Assembly (NCBI GenBank): GCA_023101725.1
Contig: JALJCO010003968.1
Coordinates: forward strand, 1,550,001-1,614,000
DNA length: 64,000 nt
Origin: Atherinomorus stipes
Lineage: Eukaryota > Chordata > Actinopteri > Atheriniformes > Atherinidae
Direction of reading: 5' to 3'
This document shows positions 1-12,737 of the stretch, piece by piece (the stretch's first letter is position 1; every line of letters begins with the position of its first letter). The notes under the pieces were generated by a model. It did not search any database, was not told where the DNA came from, and worked only from the letters and a program-made list of their open reading frames with translations. The position numbers and the translations under genes were made by a program.

Positions 1-2436
1 GTTTTGAAATAAAAACGTTCAACTAAAGCGGATCATCCTACAAAAACATATTGACCATGAGGGACATTTACCAGCCACGACTACCTTGTCATTCTATTGG
101 TCTCCCCCACTCAATCACCGTTTTAGAGCTCCAGCTTTAATGTAATTGCAAGCCATATGGACAGATGGTCCCTTTACTGCATGTTTGTCATGTTACACTG
201 CACATTCAGCGGTCTTTTAATTTAAGCAACCTCTCCCGACATGCGCTACATTATCGTTTAAGTAATCATGATTAACAGATTCCCATCATTACTGCAATAT
301 ACACTGAGTGCTTTTTCAATACTTTAAGTAATAAATGGAAGGAGGCAGAGGTAAAATGCTTTTCTGAATATCACAATGTCTTAACTCTTCTACAGTATAT
401 GTCCATCTTTGACCTTGTCAATGGAGGAGTCTGAAATTCTTGACATGCCAATGAAATGTAAGGAATAATCATATTAATCTTCCTTTAAATGCATTCCTTA
501 ACATAAAAAGATTAGGATTTAATTTTTAATTTTTTACTCACAAGTCTATTGATCAAATTTTTAAAATCATTTTAGGGTGAACTAAGGTCTAGCTGTTAGA
601 AAACCAACCTGCAAAATTCCTGTGCCATGACACCCATAATATGCAGAATGATGTAAAACTTAAATAAACTAAGATTATGCCACACTGTGACCACAGTGTT
701 CTTGAATAATGCTGTCTAACATTAGAATTCATTGACTTGGTAGTTATTTGGAGGTTCATCAGTCACATCAATTTCCAGTAGATTACTTCTTCTCAGTGGG
801 AGGAAGATCTTATTAAGGCTGGCGAACTGATTGTGAGCTTTCTGCTCCCTTGTACCTTCAGTATAATTACTTCTGCCACTGAGGTTATGTTTATAGGCCC
901 TACTGCTTGTCATTTCAGTAGTTGGCAGGGGATCTAAAGAATGTCAAATGAGATGTCAGTAAATTTTAGTTCATGCTTGGCTAATGAATAAATACTCATG
1001 ATTGGATTTTTTTTGTAAAGTTCTACAAATTTATACAAATTATTCCCAGACACAGACACTCTTTGGACACTTTCTCCTTCTCTTTTTTCCAAATGTTGCA
1101 TCAACTTTCTGTTATTACAGCAATAAACCTAGGATGGTGCAGTTTTGGCAGTATGCACGCAATTGCTCCCTTGTATTGGGATGGTTTTGGAAGAGTTGCT
1201 GGCTTGGCACTGACTACTGAACAAAATGTAACAGTGAGCAATAAAAAAAAAGAAAGAAAAGAAAAACAACAAGAAGAAAAAGAATTCCAAGATTTCAGGC
1301 TTTTCAAATCTTTTGAGTGTTTCCATTTTGTTTGACTCAGTATCAAAGAGCTTTCCAATGCATGGTTCCAGCAATTGGTCTTATCTTGTTTCTGTTTGTC
1401 CGTGATACAGGCTACTTCAAGTTTTAAATGTGCATTCTAAAATGTTTGTGTGACACTCAAAGGAAAAGGGTTTTGCATGCTTTTCTGGTTTTCTTGAAAC
1501 ACTATGCAAACACACTCTTAGCAAGGAAAAAAACAAAACTCTAGTAGCACAAGTGGAGCATATCTATTGTACTGCAATGTGAGTGTGAATTATACAGTAA
1601 AAACCATAACAAGGGTTTGGTTTTTCAGCAGCATACAGAGGGAATCCAGAACAGTGCAGGAGTATGTCAGTTAACTCAGGTCCTGCAATACTTGCAGCAT
1701 ATTGCTTGTTAAGCGTAATGTCTGCAGTCTGGAGGTCAATCCAATCAAATACCACAGGTCATAGTCCACATATCAGATAAGCCTTCTAAGTCAGAGGTCA
1801 GCAGCAAACTACTGCTGGCAACAGAGATCTACAGTATGTATTATTGCAGAGAAAAATTAAACCATTTTTTCTTCTAAATACAGTCACATTATACAGCACT
1901 ACAACCAAAGACAGTATTCTCATGCCAAAAGGTTGTCTTACTGCTGTATGGAATGGGGTTTATCCACAGTCACTTCCCGATGACGATAAACCTGCCCCAT
2001 CACTTCCGCTTCAGAACTGTTAACCCACAGTCTAACAGCATTTTATACCCGTTCTCTTTAAGACCTGCCGCATATCACCGTGGTCTATATTCACTGGATA
2101 TTTCAAAAGCGCACATCTGCGAGAAAGCGAGAGAATGGCTTTAAGCTGTATACTGTATAATCAACTTTATTCAATACTATGAGGAAAAGTGTTAAGCTAG
2201 CGGTGGTAGCTCGGAGGCAGCACCTTTAGGAGACAGTGAGACAGATGTCGGTCTGATCAGGACAGTGTAGTAAGATCAATGAATTAAGCTCACATTTTAC
2301 ACAGAAATGTATTTGTACTGTTCTTTGAGATAAATCATTATAACTTACTGTATGTGTTTTCTTAAGTTAGCACTAGCTAGATTTGCTAATAAGCCACTAG
2401 AGTACTTTTTTTAATTAAAGTGATTCTTTGGTACTC
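1..2436. other. Intergenic, no gene recognised
   Basis: AT-rich sequence with only short chance reading frames (under 100 codons) on both strands. I see no exon-like frame with matching splice sites and no intact mobile element. Confidence 0.6.
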
Positions 2437-3208
2437 TTAAAGGTGCCATGACATAATTTCCTTTTCTGGGGTTTTGGGGTATAATATGATCTGTTGTGCA
2501 CTGATGAGGCATGTGAATGTAGAGTGAGAATAAAGTTCCTGTTTATGGTCTGTCAGCTTTGCTCTCTGCTAGAAACAGTTGAATGAGACAGCAGGCTATC
2601 ATTCTATGTAGTTCTTCATTCTACGTAATTTAATTGCTCCAATAAGAGCACACTATCAAGTAAGCAGCCCCCCCCCCCCTCTCTCTCTCTCTCCCCTAAC
2701 GGTTTTGCACCGTCCACTCCCCCCTCCCTCCCTGTCTGATTCAGCTGCATGTATGGAGCTAGTAGTCTTCTGTGCAGTCAGGTCTGGGTTTTAAACAAAT
2801 GGATTTAAAAGAAACTTCTGCAGCAACACTGAGGGAGGGGGCACAACCTTGATTACTGTAAGTTTATTTATTTTCTAAATGCTGCTTGTCTGATAAACGT
2901 AGCTCACTATCTGAACTGCCCATGTTGCTAGCAGTTAGCCTTTAGCAAACTCCGACCGCAGCTTGACCTAGATTCTCCAAATAAGGTCATAGCGAAATAA
3001 GGTGTAGCCAATCAAAATGAAGTCAACGTGGTCTCCGGGTAAAGCTCCATATCATCACCGGACCAACTGTATTACTGAGGAAGTGAGGTCTGGCGTTTCA
3101 AAACAATACTCCGCTGTAAAAAATGCCGTTTTTCTTTGGAGTATTTACATATAAAGTAATGCCAACAACATAAACTAGTTTTTAACTGTTATGTCATCAC
3201 TCCTTTAA
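2437..3208. mobile_element. TTAA-flanked inverted-repeat element (MITE)
   Basis: The left end reads TTAAAGGTGCCATGACATAA. The reverse complement of the right end reads TTAAAGGAGTGATGACATAA, so TTAAAGG and ATGACATAA are shared. Both ends carry TTAA, the target used by piggyBac-type transposases. The interior has no coding capacity and contains a C-run followed by a CT microsatellite at about 2670-2693. The piggyBac-like assignment is inferred from TTAA only, because the terminal bases after TTAA are not the usual CCC of piggyBac. Confidence 0.7.
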
Positions 3209-6200
3209 GCCTTCAGGGGTTGAGCTGGCCGGTCAATGTAGTTGCATTTAAAGAATACAAAAAGACATCACTTGCTATATTACATTTTAGGTATCTAAAC
3301 TTAAAATTTCTTTTGGTCCTCATAACTAACTTAAAATTTGGTGATGATAACTTAAAATCAGGTTAAGTACCAGTACAGATAAACAATGACATATGGTGTA
3401 ACACAAAGTTTCATCAGTTATTTAACATGTGAACATGTGCACGTCCTTGCTGCTCATAATAAGAGTATAAGTAAAAGTCTGGTGCTGCTAATCAAGTGTA
3501 TCGCATTAACCAATCATGATCAAGTGTGAGCACCTCTATAAAGACAGCAGCTTTAGGAAGTTTAATGTAGCCGTGGTTCTTTAACTTTTTTTGTCAGGTA
3601 CCACCTGTTGTGTCACCATATATGAAATTAATATTAATATTTCTATTAATATCAATACAAATACAGCCTCGGAGCACCACCTTCCTTTTGATATGTAATG
3701 GAAGCAAGAAAAACCATTAAAGTCTTAAATCAATTCTTAGATTGATTTAATAAAGTGGTCAGTCTCAGGACGCTTTCATGAGTTCTCGCTTGAATTGACT
3801 TTTCATGATACATCAGAAAAACCACAAACAACGACTAGTGTCACCTTCTTCTCTCCATCACTCCTCCTTGAGGGATCCATAGTTCTGAACTCTGCTGAGT
3901 TCAGAGCAGTTTTTCTTCTCATTCTGTTCAGAGCTTCGTGCTCTGCCTTGGCAGTAGAATATGGCTTGCAGGTTGTCAGCCAATGGGAAGCTGACAGAGC
4001 AGGTTTCATCCAATAGTAAGACACGTCTCAGGTGATCATTTGACTATCAGTTGAGCTTATATCTACTTCCTTCATTTCTCTTTGGAAATATCCGGTTTAG
4101 ATTTTTACGAACACATCTGTGAATTTTAAGTGATGCATGTGTGAAAGTGAATCAATTATTCAGACATGATTAAATGAAATGAACACAATAGAAATAAAAT
4201 AAAGCAAAGATATATAGTGATATAGTGGCATTAAAATAAACAAATTACTGTAACAAATTGCCTTGTATAATTACAGTAGGATGCTGGCGGCAGGGTTGCA
4301 AGCATCTTACCGTTAATATCCAGCACTCCTACTGTAATCAGCTTTACAGTATGTTACTGTCTTAAAAGAAATCAATTGATTACTGAACATTGATGTTTTT
4401 TACCAGATCAACAGTAGACTACTGGCAGCTGGGTTGCCTTACAGTTTTTCCAGAGAATCAGTACTATTGAATCCACATACAGTTTACTTTGTAAGTCTTA
4501 ATATTTATTGCAAAATACTACAATAATGCAGTTAAAAGAAAATGCTTAGAAAAGGTGAGTTTCACAATGTGCCTACTTGAGAAATATAGTAGTGTTTTGC
4601 TTACAGAGAGCCTCCTTATCGTTCAATCTAAGATCATTCCCAAGATACAATGCTACCCACAGTATATTGCAGTATTTTGTGAAAAACAGTAATCATTACC
4701 CAGAATGCATTGTTATTCACAGTATAGTACTGTTTTTACTAGAAACGGTGTGATACTGTTCAGTTTTGGCTGTTTTCTTTTTTCCTTCACCGACTGAACG
4801 ACTGTCCGAAGCCGATAACACGTGTAATTGGCTGAAAAGAACACTGACTGCATTGGGGAAGGCTGACGACGCCTGGCGATACACCAAAGTGACTCATGTC
4901 CCCGATTTCAAAATATTCTACAACGATGCCACACAGCCGAAAATCGGCCCATTACGTCTGCCTCAAGGACTATGTGTCTGCCCTCCAACACATACATCAT
5001 GTTTTCAAACTAATTCATTTGGAAAATATGTGGTTACTTAAAAAAAAAAATGTGTTAAAGTTGACCAGGAAGTTAGTGAGTAAAGCAACTGTTACCAATG
5101 AGTTTGGTGGGGATTAGACATTTGTGCAATTTTAGCATGAAAAAAAAAAATGTACCACACAAAAATCATCCAAAACACTGTGCATGTTTAGCTTGGAAAG
5201 GAGCAGACAATAGCTTGCAAAAATGGTATGTCTGTTTGTAGAATTTGAGTCTCACTCCCATACGCTGAAGGCACAGCTGTCACAGGTGGGGAGTGTAACA
5301 AGCAGACCCCGTCAAGCCAGTTCAAACACACACACTCACATATGCCCTGTGATATAAGCTGGCATGACAGCCAATCCTGTCAGCCACACACAGCGTCACG
5401 ATTCTTATCTGTTACCAACAGATACATAACCGTACTGCAGAGAACAGGGGAAGTAACGTGTAAACTCCAAAGTTAAAGCAATTATCCTTTAAATGAATGT
5501 GCTGTTTGTGCAGAACAGAACAGTATAGAGGAAAATCCTACTGAACAAACAACAAAAAGCTGGAGTAATATAAAAGAGACTTCAAGGAAATGACTAAAAT
5601 ACAGATATAGCTGGTGAATAATGAATTTCTTGAATGTATAAGCTTTCTGTATACTGCTTTATTAACTGTGACTCCAAAGGCTCCGAACCAAGGAGCAATT
5701 AAATCAATGTTGACTTTTCTGTAAAGGAGTAGTTAGATACTACAAATGTTATTACTTTTTTGTTTTGTTTGTTTCCATAATCATTCATAATATTATTGCA
5801 CTGATGATTATCAAGTCAGTGCTGTATGATGCAAAGTCTACTGTTGTCTGCAATCTAGTTCTTCCAGTTTTATGCACTGAAGAGCAAAAGAAGGACATTT
5901 AAATGGGTTTCTTTTTCATTAGATTCCGTTTTAAAGCCATAGTAAAAGTATTGGAAAGTGTGCGTTAAGCATGCCCTCTTGATAGCAGTATTCCCGAAAC
6001 AATCTTGTAAACCAGTCTCAGATGTCTTAGACTCATTGTAGCAGAAGTAACAATGTCTACATTTCATTGTCTGCTGGAGGCACTACACTAAAACTAATAC
6101 TTTCACTTACATCCAATTTGATTTCACAATTTGGATCTAAAAAATGTAGCAATTTTATTTTAAATGGAAAACATTGTAGTTAAATCTCATAATGCATCAA

Positions 6201-9200
6201 GACAGCTGAGAATAAACTCACTCAAACTCACACTGTTTCATTCTATTCATTAATTATACTGAAATGCACTGAGCTCACATGCAGTGCAAAGTATGTGAAC
6301 CTTTGTAGAGTCCAAGTACGCAAGGTTACACTCAGAAAAAATCAATCTTGAATGGGTGTTTATCATTTACATGCACAAATACAAATACCTACAGTACTAG
6401 TACCAGAGGAGATGATGAATTATTGTTGAGGGTGCTAACAGAGGTTGAAGGATACACATACTGTATGATGGATGCAATTGTTCCAATCAGTAATTTCCTA
6501 AAGTGACACAAAGAGCACAACAGCATGATCAGTTCTGGAAGGCAGCTGTTTCTCTGCAGGGTTACAATTGCTGTTTATAATCTCCATAGTTTAAATAATC
6601 TTTCCACAAGAATAGAGGGAGCATTCCCACTGTATGACAAGCAGGAAAGGGAGTTCTGCATCAGCTAGGTCAAATAAAGATCATTAGTTTTTATTATTAT
6701 TATTTTTAAATTACTATTATTATTATTATTATTATCATTATTCCGAATCATTGATTCACAGCAGGTTTAATATCCAGTCTTTTTTAACGGAAACGTGAAA
6801 AGAGAAGGAATATTTTCAATTGTCTTTCAAGGAGGAGATGTATATTGTGTTAAATTATTAAAGGAAAAAAAAAAGCTTCTCTTTTACTGAGTGAACCATG
6901 TAAATAAGTCATGTTTATTTCAGAATTACATGTCAGACCAAACTGTTATTTAGTGTGAAAATTCAATCATGTTCATGACACCAAGGTTAAAAATCTAGTT
7001 ATCACTTCAAAGGGAAGCAGAAATTGATTAGTTTGTGCCTAAACACCACAGTAAGATGCCTAAACTGCATAAGTTTTCTTGACCCTTAGAGAGTTTTGCT
7101 ACTGTATTATCAAGTAATCTTTTTAATGGAAGAGAGTTTTTTATCCTTATTAATTGGGTATTTTTTTTTCCCACCAAAAATGCTCTACAAGATATGTTGT
7201 CAGAAATGTTGGATAAATCAGGGGTCTATGCCCCTCAGAAGCATAGTGTCATGGTAATGACATATTCTTTAACGATAATATATATTTGCCCATATGTTGC
7301 ACATACTGGCATTTTTTTAAGCGGACATAGACTATTTCACTGTCTCTACACACCGTAAAATGTTTAACTTAAAAATATGAGTTAAAGGGCTGCCCTAATA
7401 TTTTGAGTTGAAATGAACATTTTTTGTGTGTTTAAGATGTGTTTGATTAAGTATTTTAATTCATAACAACAACGTGCCAGAAGCTTGTTAATTTGACATG
7501 AAATAATACATTGGGACAGCAAAAATGCCAAGACGCAATTTACAGTGCATACAATACTTGGAAAAAATAGACAAAATCATCTCCATTAACACAATTAATG
7601 GATTATGGTTTGTGACTGTTTTGTAGAGGGGACTGCTTTCAACATTTTATTAACTATTTATGAGGCACTTCATTGTTTGGAGCTTGACTGGATCTAATGA
7701 ACTATAAAAATAAAAAATAAAATAAAAAACTCAAATTAAAACACTACTGGAAGATTAAAATAATGCTTTGCAAAACAGTTAAATATACAAAAGGACAAAA
7801 GATCCTTCTTTAAATAGAAAGTATTTTAGTGGATGGTTTGACAAAAACATATTTTGGAATTATACCTTCAAAGAATAGTTTCGAAATCAGGGGTCTCAAC
7901 AGAGTCCATGAGGATGGAATGCAACCGATATTCCACAAATAAGGATTTCAACTTTAATTTCTGGAATACTTGACATTTTCAAGTATTCCAGAAACAGCTC
8001 ATCCAATCTTTTCAATTTTGACTTGAAGGAGAGGACAATTGTGGTTTAAAGATGCTCATCAAGAACCGATGAAGTCCATGGTGGAGAAGAGCTTTTCACA
8101 CAGACATGTTAACAAAAAGGCGCATGGTCTCCTGGAAAGCTCAGGGAAGGTGATGGGGAGCAATTTCTTTAAAAAATTGTTCAAAGTTGTCTGCTTTTCC
8201 ACTCCATTAATAAATTGGGGCTCAAAAATACACAAAACCAATTCATCTTAATTATTTATGAAGTTTTCAAGCCTTAAATTTAGAATTTTAAAATCATGCA
8301 TCCAAATATAAAATTTGTACTGATGCTAATTTGAAAAAAAAAAAAATCTTAATTCAGCCCAATTTCGGCAAAAGAAATTGATTTTGGTGTAGGTGCCTTG
8401 TAATCGTGGTAAACAGAATCCACCCCAAACCACTTTATCCTGCAAACATTACTTCGTACATAAGGTGGAAGGTGTTCATCCTCCTCAGTTTTAGCATTAC
8501 AGGCAGCTACACCCGCTGTTTTTCCTGTTTCATTCCATGTCTGCTAGATGTGGAGGAGTGAGTTTGTGCTGCAATGGCTTGTGTGCGGTCATGTGATGGC
8601 TATGTTTGATTGGTACAAGCGTGGCATGTGCACTGACTCGACAAAAAAGTGTGTTTGGAAAAAACCACGCATGCCACATTAATGCTAAACTTTCATGTCA
8701 AGTACAGGGCCGCAATGTTCTGTATGCAGGGCGTGTCTCGGTTGGCCCACGGGCCGCGAGTTTCAGACCCACATTCTAAATCAAGACTCAAATGTCAAAG
8801 GTACTTTTTTAAAAAATGTTAAATGTCCAACATGAGTTGTTTTTAGACTTCAAATGATATTCTGCACAGTGTTATTGGTAAAAGTAAAAGTAAAAATTGT
8901 TTTTGATTAATTAAATTCAACCTAACCTTTGAGCCTCCGATCAGTGGCATGAAGCAATCCATTTTTCCTCCTTCTTTCACTTGATGTATTGATTGTCTGT
9001 CAGCAGCAACCATTTTCTTGTGCAAAGGTTTCTTCAACTCATTAATATGAAGTCCTCTATTCATATTCACATACAGTATATTCACTACATAGAGGCCTTT
9101 TCACACCACATAATCTCCATGCTCTTTATTACAACAACACTCCTCCAGGCTTTGACCATGGCTGTAATCACCTGCTAAATATTTTGTTACTTTAGAGGAT

Positions 9201-11354
9201 CTGACAAAACATTATTGTGCACAATATCCCATTTTGTTCAATTGACAAGAGCCTTTCACAATACAGTTTTTACCACATACTGTACTGCACATCCCGTCAA
9301 TCTTTTGCTCAGATTAACTATTCAGAGGCTCGTCTTTAAATCCAAGTTAAACCTTCATTCACTCTGAACTGTGATAGTTGTGCAATGGGACTCCAGATGT
9401 ATCTATTATTTCCCTGCATTTACATTTTCTGAGGCATTACTAAGCACTTGAAGCAAACCATGCTGAGTTGAGTTTAAACTGATGGTGATATGCTTCTGTA
9501 TGAAAAGCATGCATTATTTAGTAAATTCAACTCTATCAAATGCCATAATCCAATAAAAGTACAGATGTTTGTTCATCTGAAATTAGGACAGAATGTTTAG
9601 TTTTTTAAAGTGTGTTGCAATTGACCTGGAAATTAATGTTGTTCTTTTTCAGATTATAAGTCATTGCTTCCTTGGCTGGTCTGATGCATCACATTGTTTT
9701 CTGATGATAGTTTAACACTGTGGTCTAAGATTGTCACACTGTAATGAAGTGTTAAAAATTTACAGTGGATTTACATCAGTATTTTATTCTAATTCACAAT
9801 AACTTGAGTCTTGGGGACTTGAGTGTGGGTTTGTTACACATTTACAAAACCTCCACTTTTTTTCCTCTTTATAGAAAATAATAAGGTGCCAAGAGAACCA
9901 CTGGAAAATCCTACCTTTTTTCACCAGATCAAGGATCAGAATGTCAAATTCATTTAGAGAAAACATCATTACTGTTGAAATTAGTTGTCTCTAACAACTT
10001 TTCATCTTTCTTTTGAATGAAGTTGTATTTCAAAGCCTATTCAAATGAAGTCAGCAGAAGAACTTTGCTGACTTTCCCATTATCAAAAGTCAAAGTCGTG
10101 ACTTTGTTAATGGACACTTCATTTAGAAGAGGTGCCAGCACTGTCTGTTGTTATTCAGGCATGTAGTCGTGCTACTTTATGGCACTTTGCTGCCTCTGTA
10201 TTCATTCAGGGATAATTGGAAAATCAGGCACAAAATTGTGAAATCAAGTTAATCAAAATCCAGCTGCTTCCTCTTCAGATTCCATCAGAAAATCAACTCA
10301 AAAGAAGCAGAAAGATGGATGGCTTCTTCCACTTCCATTAGTTTGCATTTATCAACTGTGGGCAAAATAGTCTCATCAGACATCACTGTTGTGCTTCCAT
10401 AACATATAGATACATTTAGATATTTAGGAAGATTTGGGCTGCAAACAAGTCACTTGTTTCCATTTCCACATCTCATCCAGCTTGAAATTACACTTAATCC
10501 TTTTCCAAGGTAAGTCACGAACATCTCTACCTGTACTTGGCTTGAGTTCAGGTGTAACTTTTTTAATGAGAGCTATATTTTTATAGAGTTAAGAAGCAAT
10601 CCAGAGACTGAAGAAATCTACACCTGCTCCAGCACTCTGCCAGAGGGAAACACTGACAGCCACTGAAGGACAGCAGCTTTAGTCAGCAGCCAGCCTGCTA
10701 TAATTATGATGAAACTGCATGTAAAATCAACTTGCATTTTTTTCCCCACATCAACAGACAATATGTTACTCAAATATGGCAGCAAAAATGCAAATTAGAC
10801 TTTTACATTTGATGAAAACATATGCTATGAGTTACTTTGATTTTGAAGTCCAAAGAAAGAAGGAAGCAAACCCAGCTAGCATGCTCCACATGAGCTGCTT
10901 TGATGGGTAAATTTAACATGTCAACATCAAGTTAAGAGGAATCCTGATAATACTTCATCCAACTATTTGTCTTCATTATAAAAAAATGACAAAAGTACTC
11001 TATATTCAATTGTGGTCATTATGCTTATCAATTAAAACTGAGGGAAAGTCTAAATATGTCACAGATGTTAAGTTCTTTTCAGAAGTCTTGAATATTCATT
11101 AGGAATCAGTAGTTACTGAAAACTTTAACTGCATCATAAACCAAGAAGTCATTGCACAAGAATGAACCCCCAAAAAAAACAGTGCTTATACTTCCTGCGC
11201 CAGCTGTACCTTCAAAGGGTACAAGAACTTAAAAAGTAGTACATTCGCTTATATCCTTGTCTGTACCTTTGGAAGAAAATAATGAACCCCTATATAGCAT
11301 TGGTTTACATTTTTATTCAGTGACTGTTTTGAACGGTGAGAGTTTCGGGAGAAA
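3209..11354. other. Intergenic, no gene recognised
   Basis: AT-rich sequence without supported exons. It holds a TTA/ATT microsatellite at 6690-6741, a perfect short hairpin at 7958-7994 (listed separately), and many TACAGTA-like words between 4260 and 4750 that may be a decayed repeat. A hAT-like right end (GCCGCGAGTTTCAGACCC near 8750) and a CAGGGGTCTCAA motif near 7887 hint at an old hAT copy, but no target duplication supports it. Confidence 0.5.
7958..7994. repeat. Perfect 16-bp hairpin
   Basis: The arm 7958-7973 (TTTCTGGAATACTTGA) and the arm 7979-7994 are exact reverse complements separated by a 5-base loop. No T-run or coding sequence is nearby, so this is not read as a terminator. 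It could be the core of a decayed palindromic MITE. Confidence 0.7.
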
Positions 11355-12090
11355 AGGCAAGGCAAGTTTATTTGTGTAACACAATTCATGCACAAGACAA
11401 TTCAAAGTGCTTTACAGAAAACGTTAAAAGCTTAACTGCAGGATGCAGAAGAAAAGAAGACATTAAAAAGTAAAAGCTCAAAAGAGGGAAAAGCTTGATT
11501 TACACTTAAAAACAAAGAGAGATTAGGTCTTACAGGAGGTCCTGCAGATTTGAAATTTTGCATTGAATCTATTTAAATGCAGATAAGAACAGGTTGGTCT
11601 TTAACCTGATTTATATGAACTGAGTGTTTCGGCTGATCTGGGACTCTGGGAGTTTGTTCCGGACATGTGGAGCATAGAAGCTGAACGCAGTTTCGATCTG
11701 TCTGATTTTGATTCTGGGAACTGATAAAAGACCGGATCCACGTGACCTGCAGGGTCTGGTGGGTTCATACTGGGTCAGGAGGTCACTGATGTATTTTGGT
11801 CCTAAACCAATCAGAGCTTACAAGCAAAAGAACTTTAAAGTCTATCCTCTGGCAGATGGGCAATCTATTTAAAGACCTCACAACTGGACTGATGTGGTCC
11901 ACGTGTCTTAGTGAGAACTCGACCAGCAGAGGTCTGAATATGCTGAAGGTCTCTGATTTTTTTAGGAAGACCTGTAAAGACACTGTTACAATAATCAAAC
12001 CGACTAAAGATTAAAGCATTGAATAGTTTTTCCAGGTTCTGCTGAGAAAGTTCAGGTCTGGGTCCATCACCACACCCAGAAGCTGCAGAG
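11355..12090 (-). mobile_element. LINE 3' fragment (L2/CR1-like), decayed
   Basis: Read on the minus strand, this encodes the C-terminal part of a LINE reverse transcriptase protein: SRFDYCNSVFTGLPKK, then IQTSAGRVLTKTR, DHISPVVRSLNRLP and RIDFKVLLLV. It then runs toward a stop near 11607 through residues like YEPTRPCRSRGSGLL. The conserved blocks lie in different frames (shift near 11905) and the endonuclease and catalytic RT parts are missing, so it is a dead 5'-truncated copy. The 3' tail ends in a motif typical of fish LINE tails (CTTTGAATTGTCTTG, then AACTTGCCTTGCC). L2/CR1 clade is the best reading of these motifs but was not tested. Confidence 0.8.
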
Positions 12091-12737
12091 GGAGAACAGG
12101 CAAACTCCCCACAGAAAGGTTCAGCCAATATTTAAACCTGGACTTTTTCCTGTTAGAGGGTGATCATTCAAATCATAACACCACCATGGTGTCAAGCAGG
12201 TGTGCTGCAATGATGAAGGACCCAAACTCAGGCAAGGCTCCAGAAGCAGGCAGGCGTAAAATTGTAAGTTTTATTCAAAAACAGAAGGTGCTGCATTAGC
12301 AGGGCAACCAGGAAACATAATCCAAGAAGCAGAGCGCGGCAAGGACAGCGCTACAAGGAAAAACAAGGGAAACACATCATAGAAAACAAAGATTAGGATC
12401 TGACAGAGAACAAAGGAAAATAGGGAGTATTTCTGCTGAGGCAGCTAATGGCTAACAAAAGGCAGGTTTGGTAAGAAACAAAAGAGAGAAAAAAAAAGAA
12501 CTAAGGCCAGGTTTGAAGAGGAAGCAGAAACCAGGACTAGTTGAGACAACCCAGGGAGCAGATCAAGGATATAAACACAAATACAAGAGAAAAACACCAG
12601 CCATGACGCACTATACACCTATCAAAGGTTTAGACTGTTTATCTTCCTCTTTTTTAATGTGTAAGTACAGTTACATCATGTTTATCATCTCTGAGCCAAA
12701 AACTATTTTACCAAGTATTACACAGTCCAATTCTCAC
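12091..12737. other. Intergenic, repeat-derived, no gene
   Basis: Sequence on the 5' side of the LINE fragment. It contains phrases familiar from dispersed fish repeats (for example GGAGTTTGCCTGTTCTCC read on the minus strand), but I cannot assign a boundary. The plus-strand frame at 12468-12740 is lysine-rich, has no splice or family support and is treated as chance. Confidence 0.4.

Noticed and set aside
7887..8772. Possible hAT element with CAGGGGTCTCAA and a GAGTTTCAGACCC end
   Set aside because: The ends match only in part and no 8-bp direct repeat flanks them.
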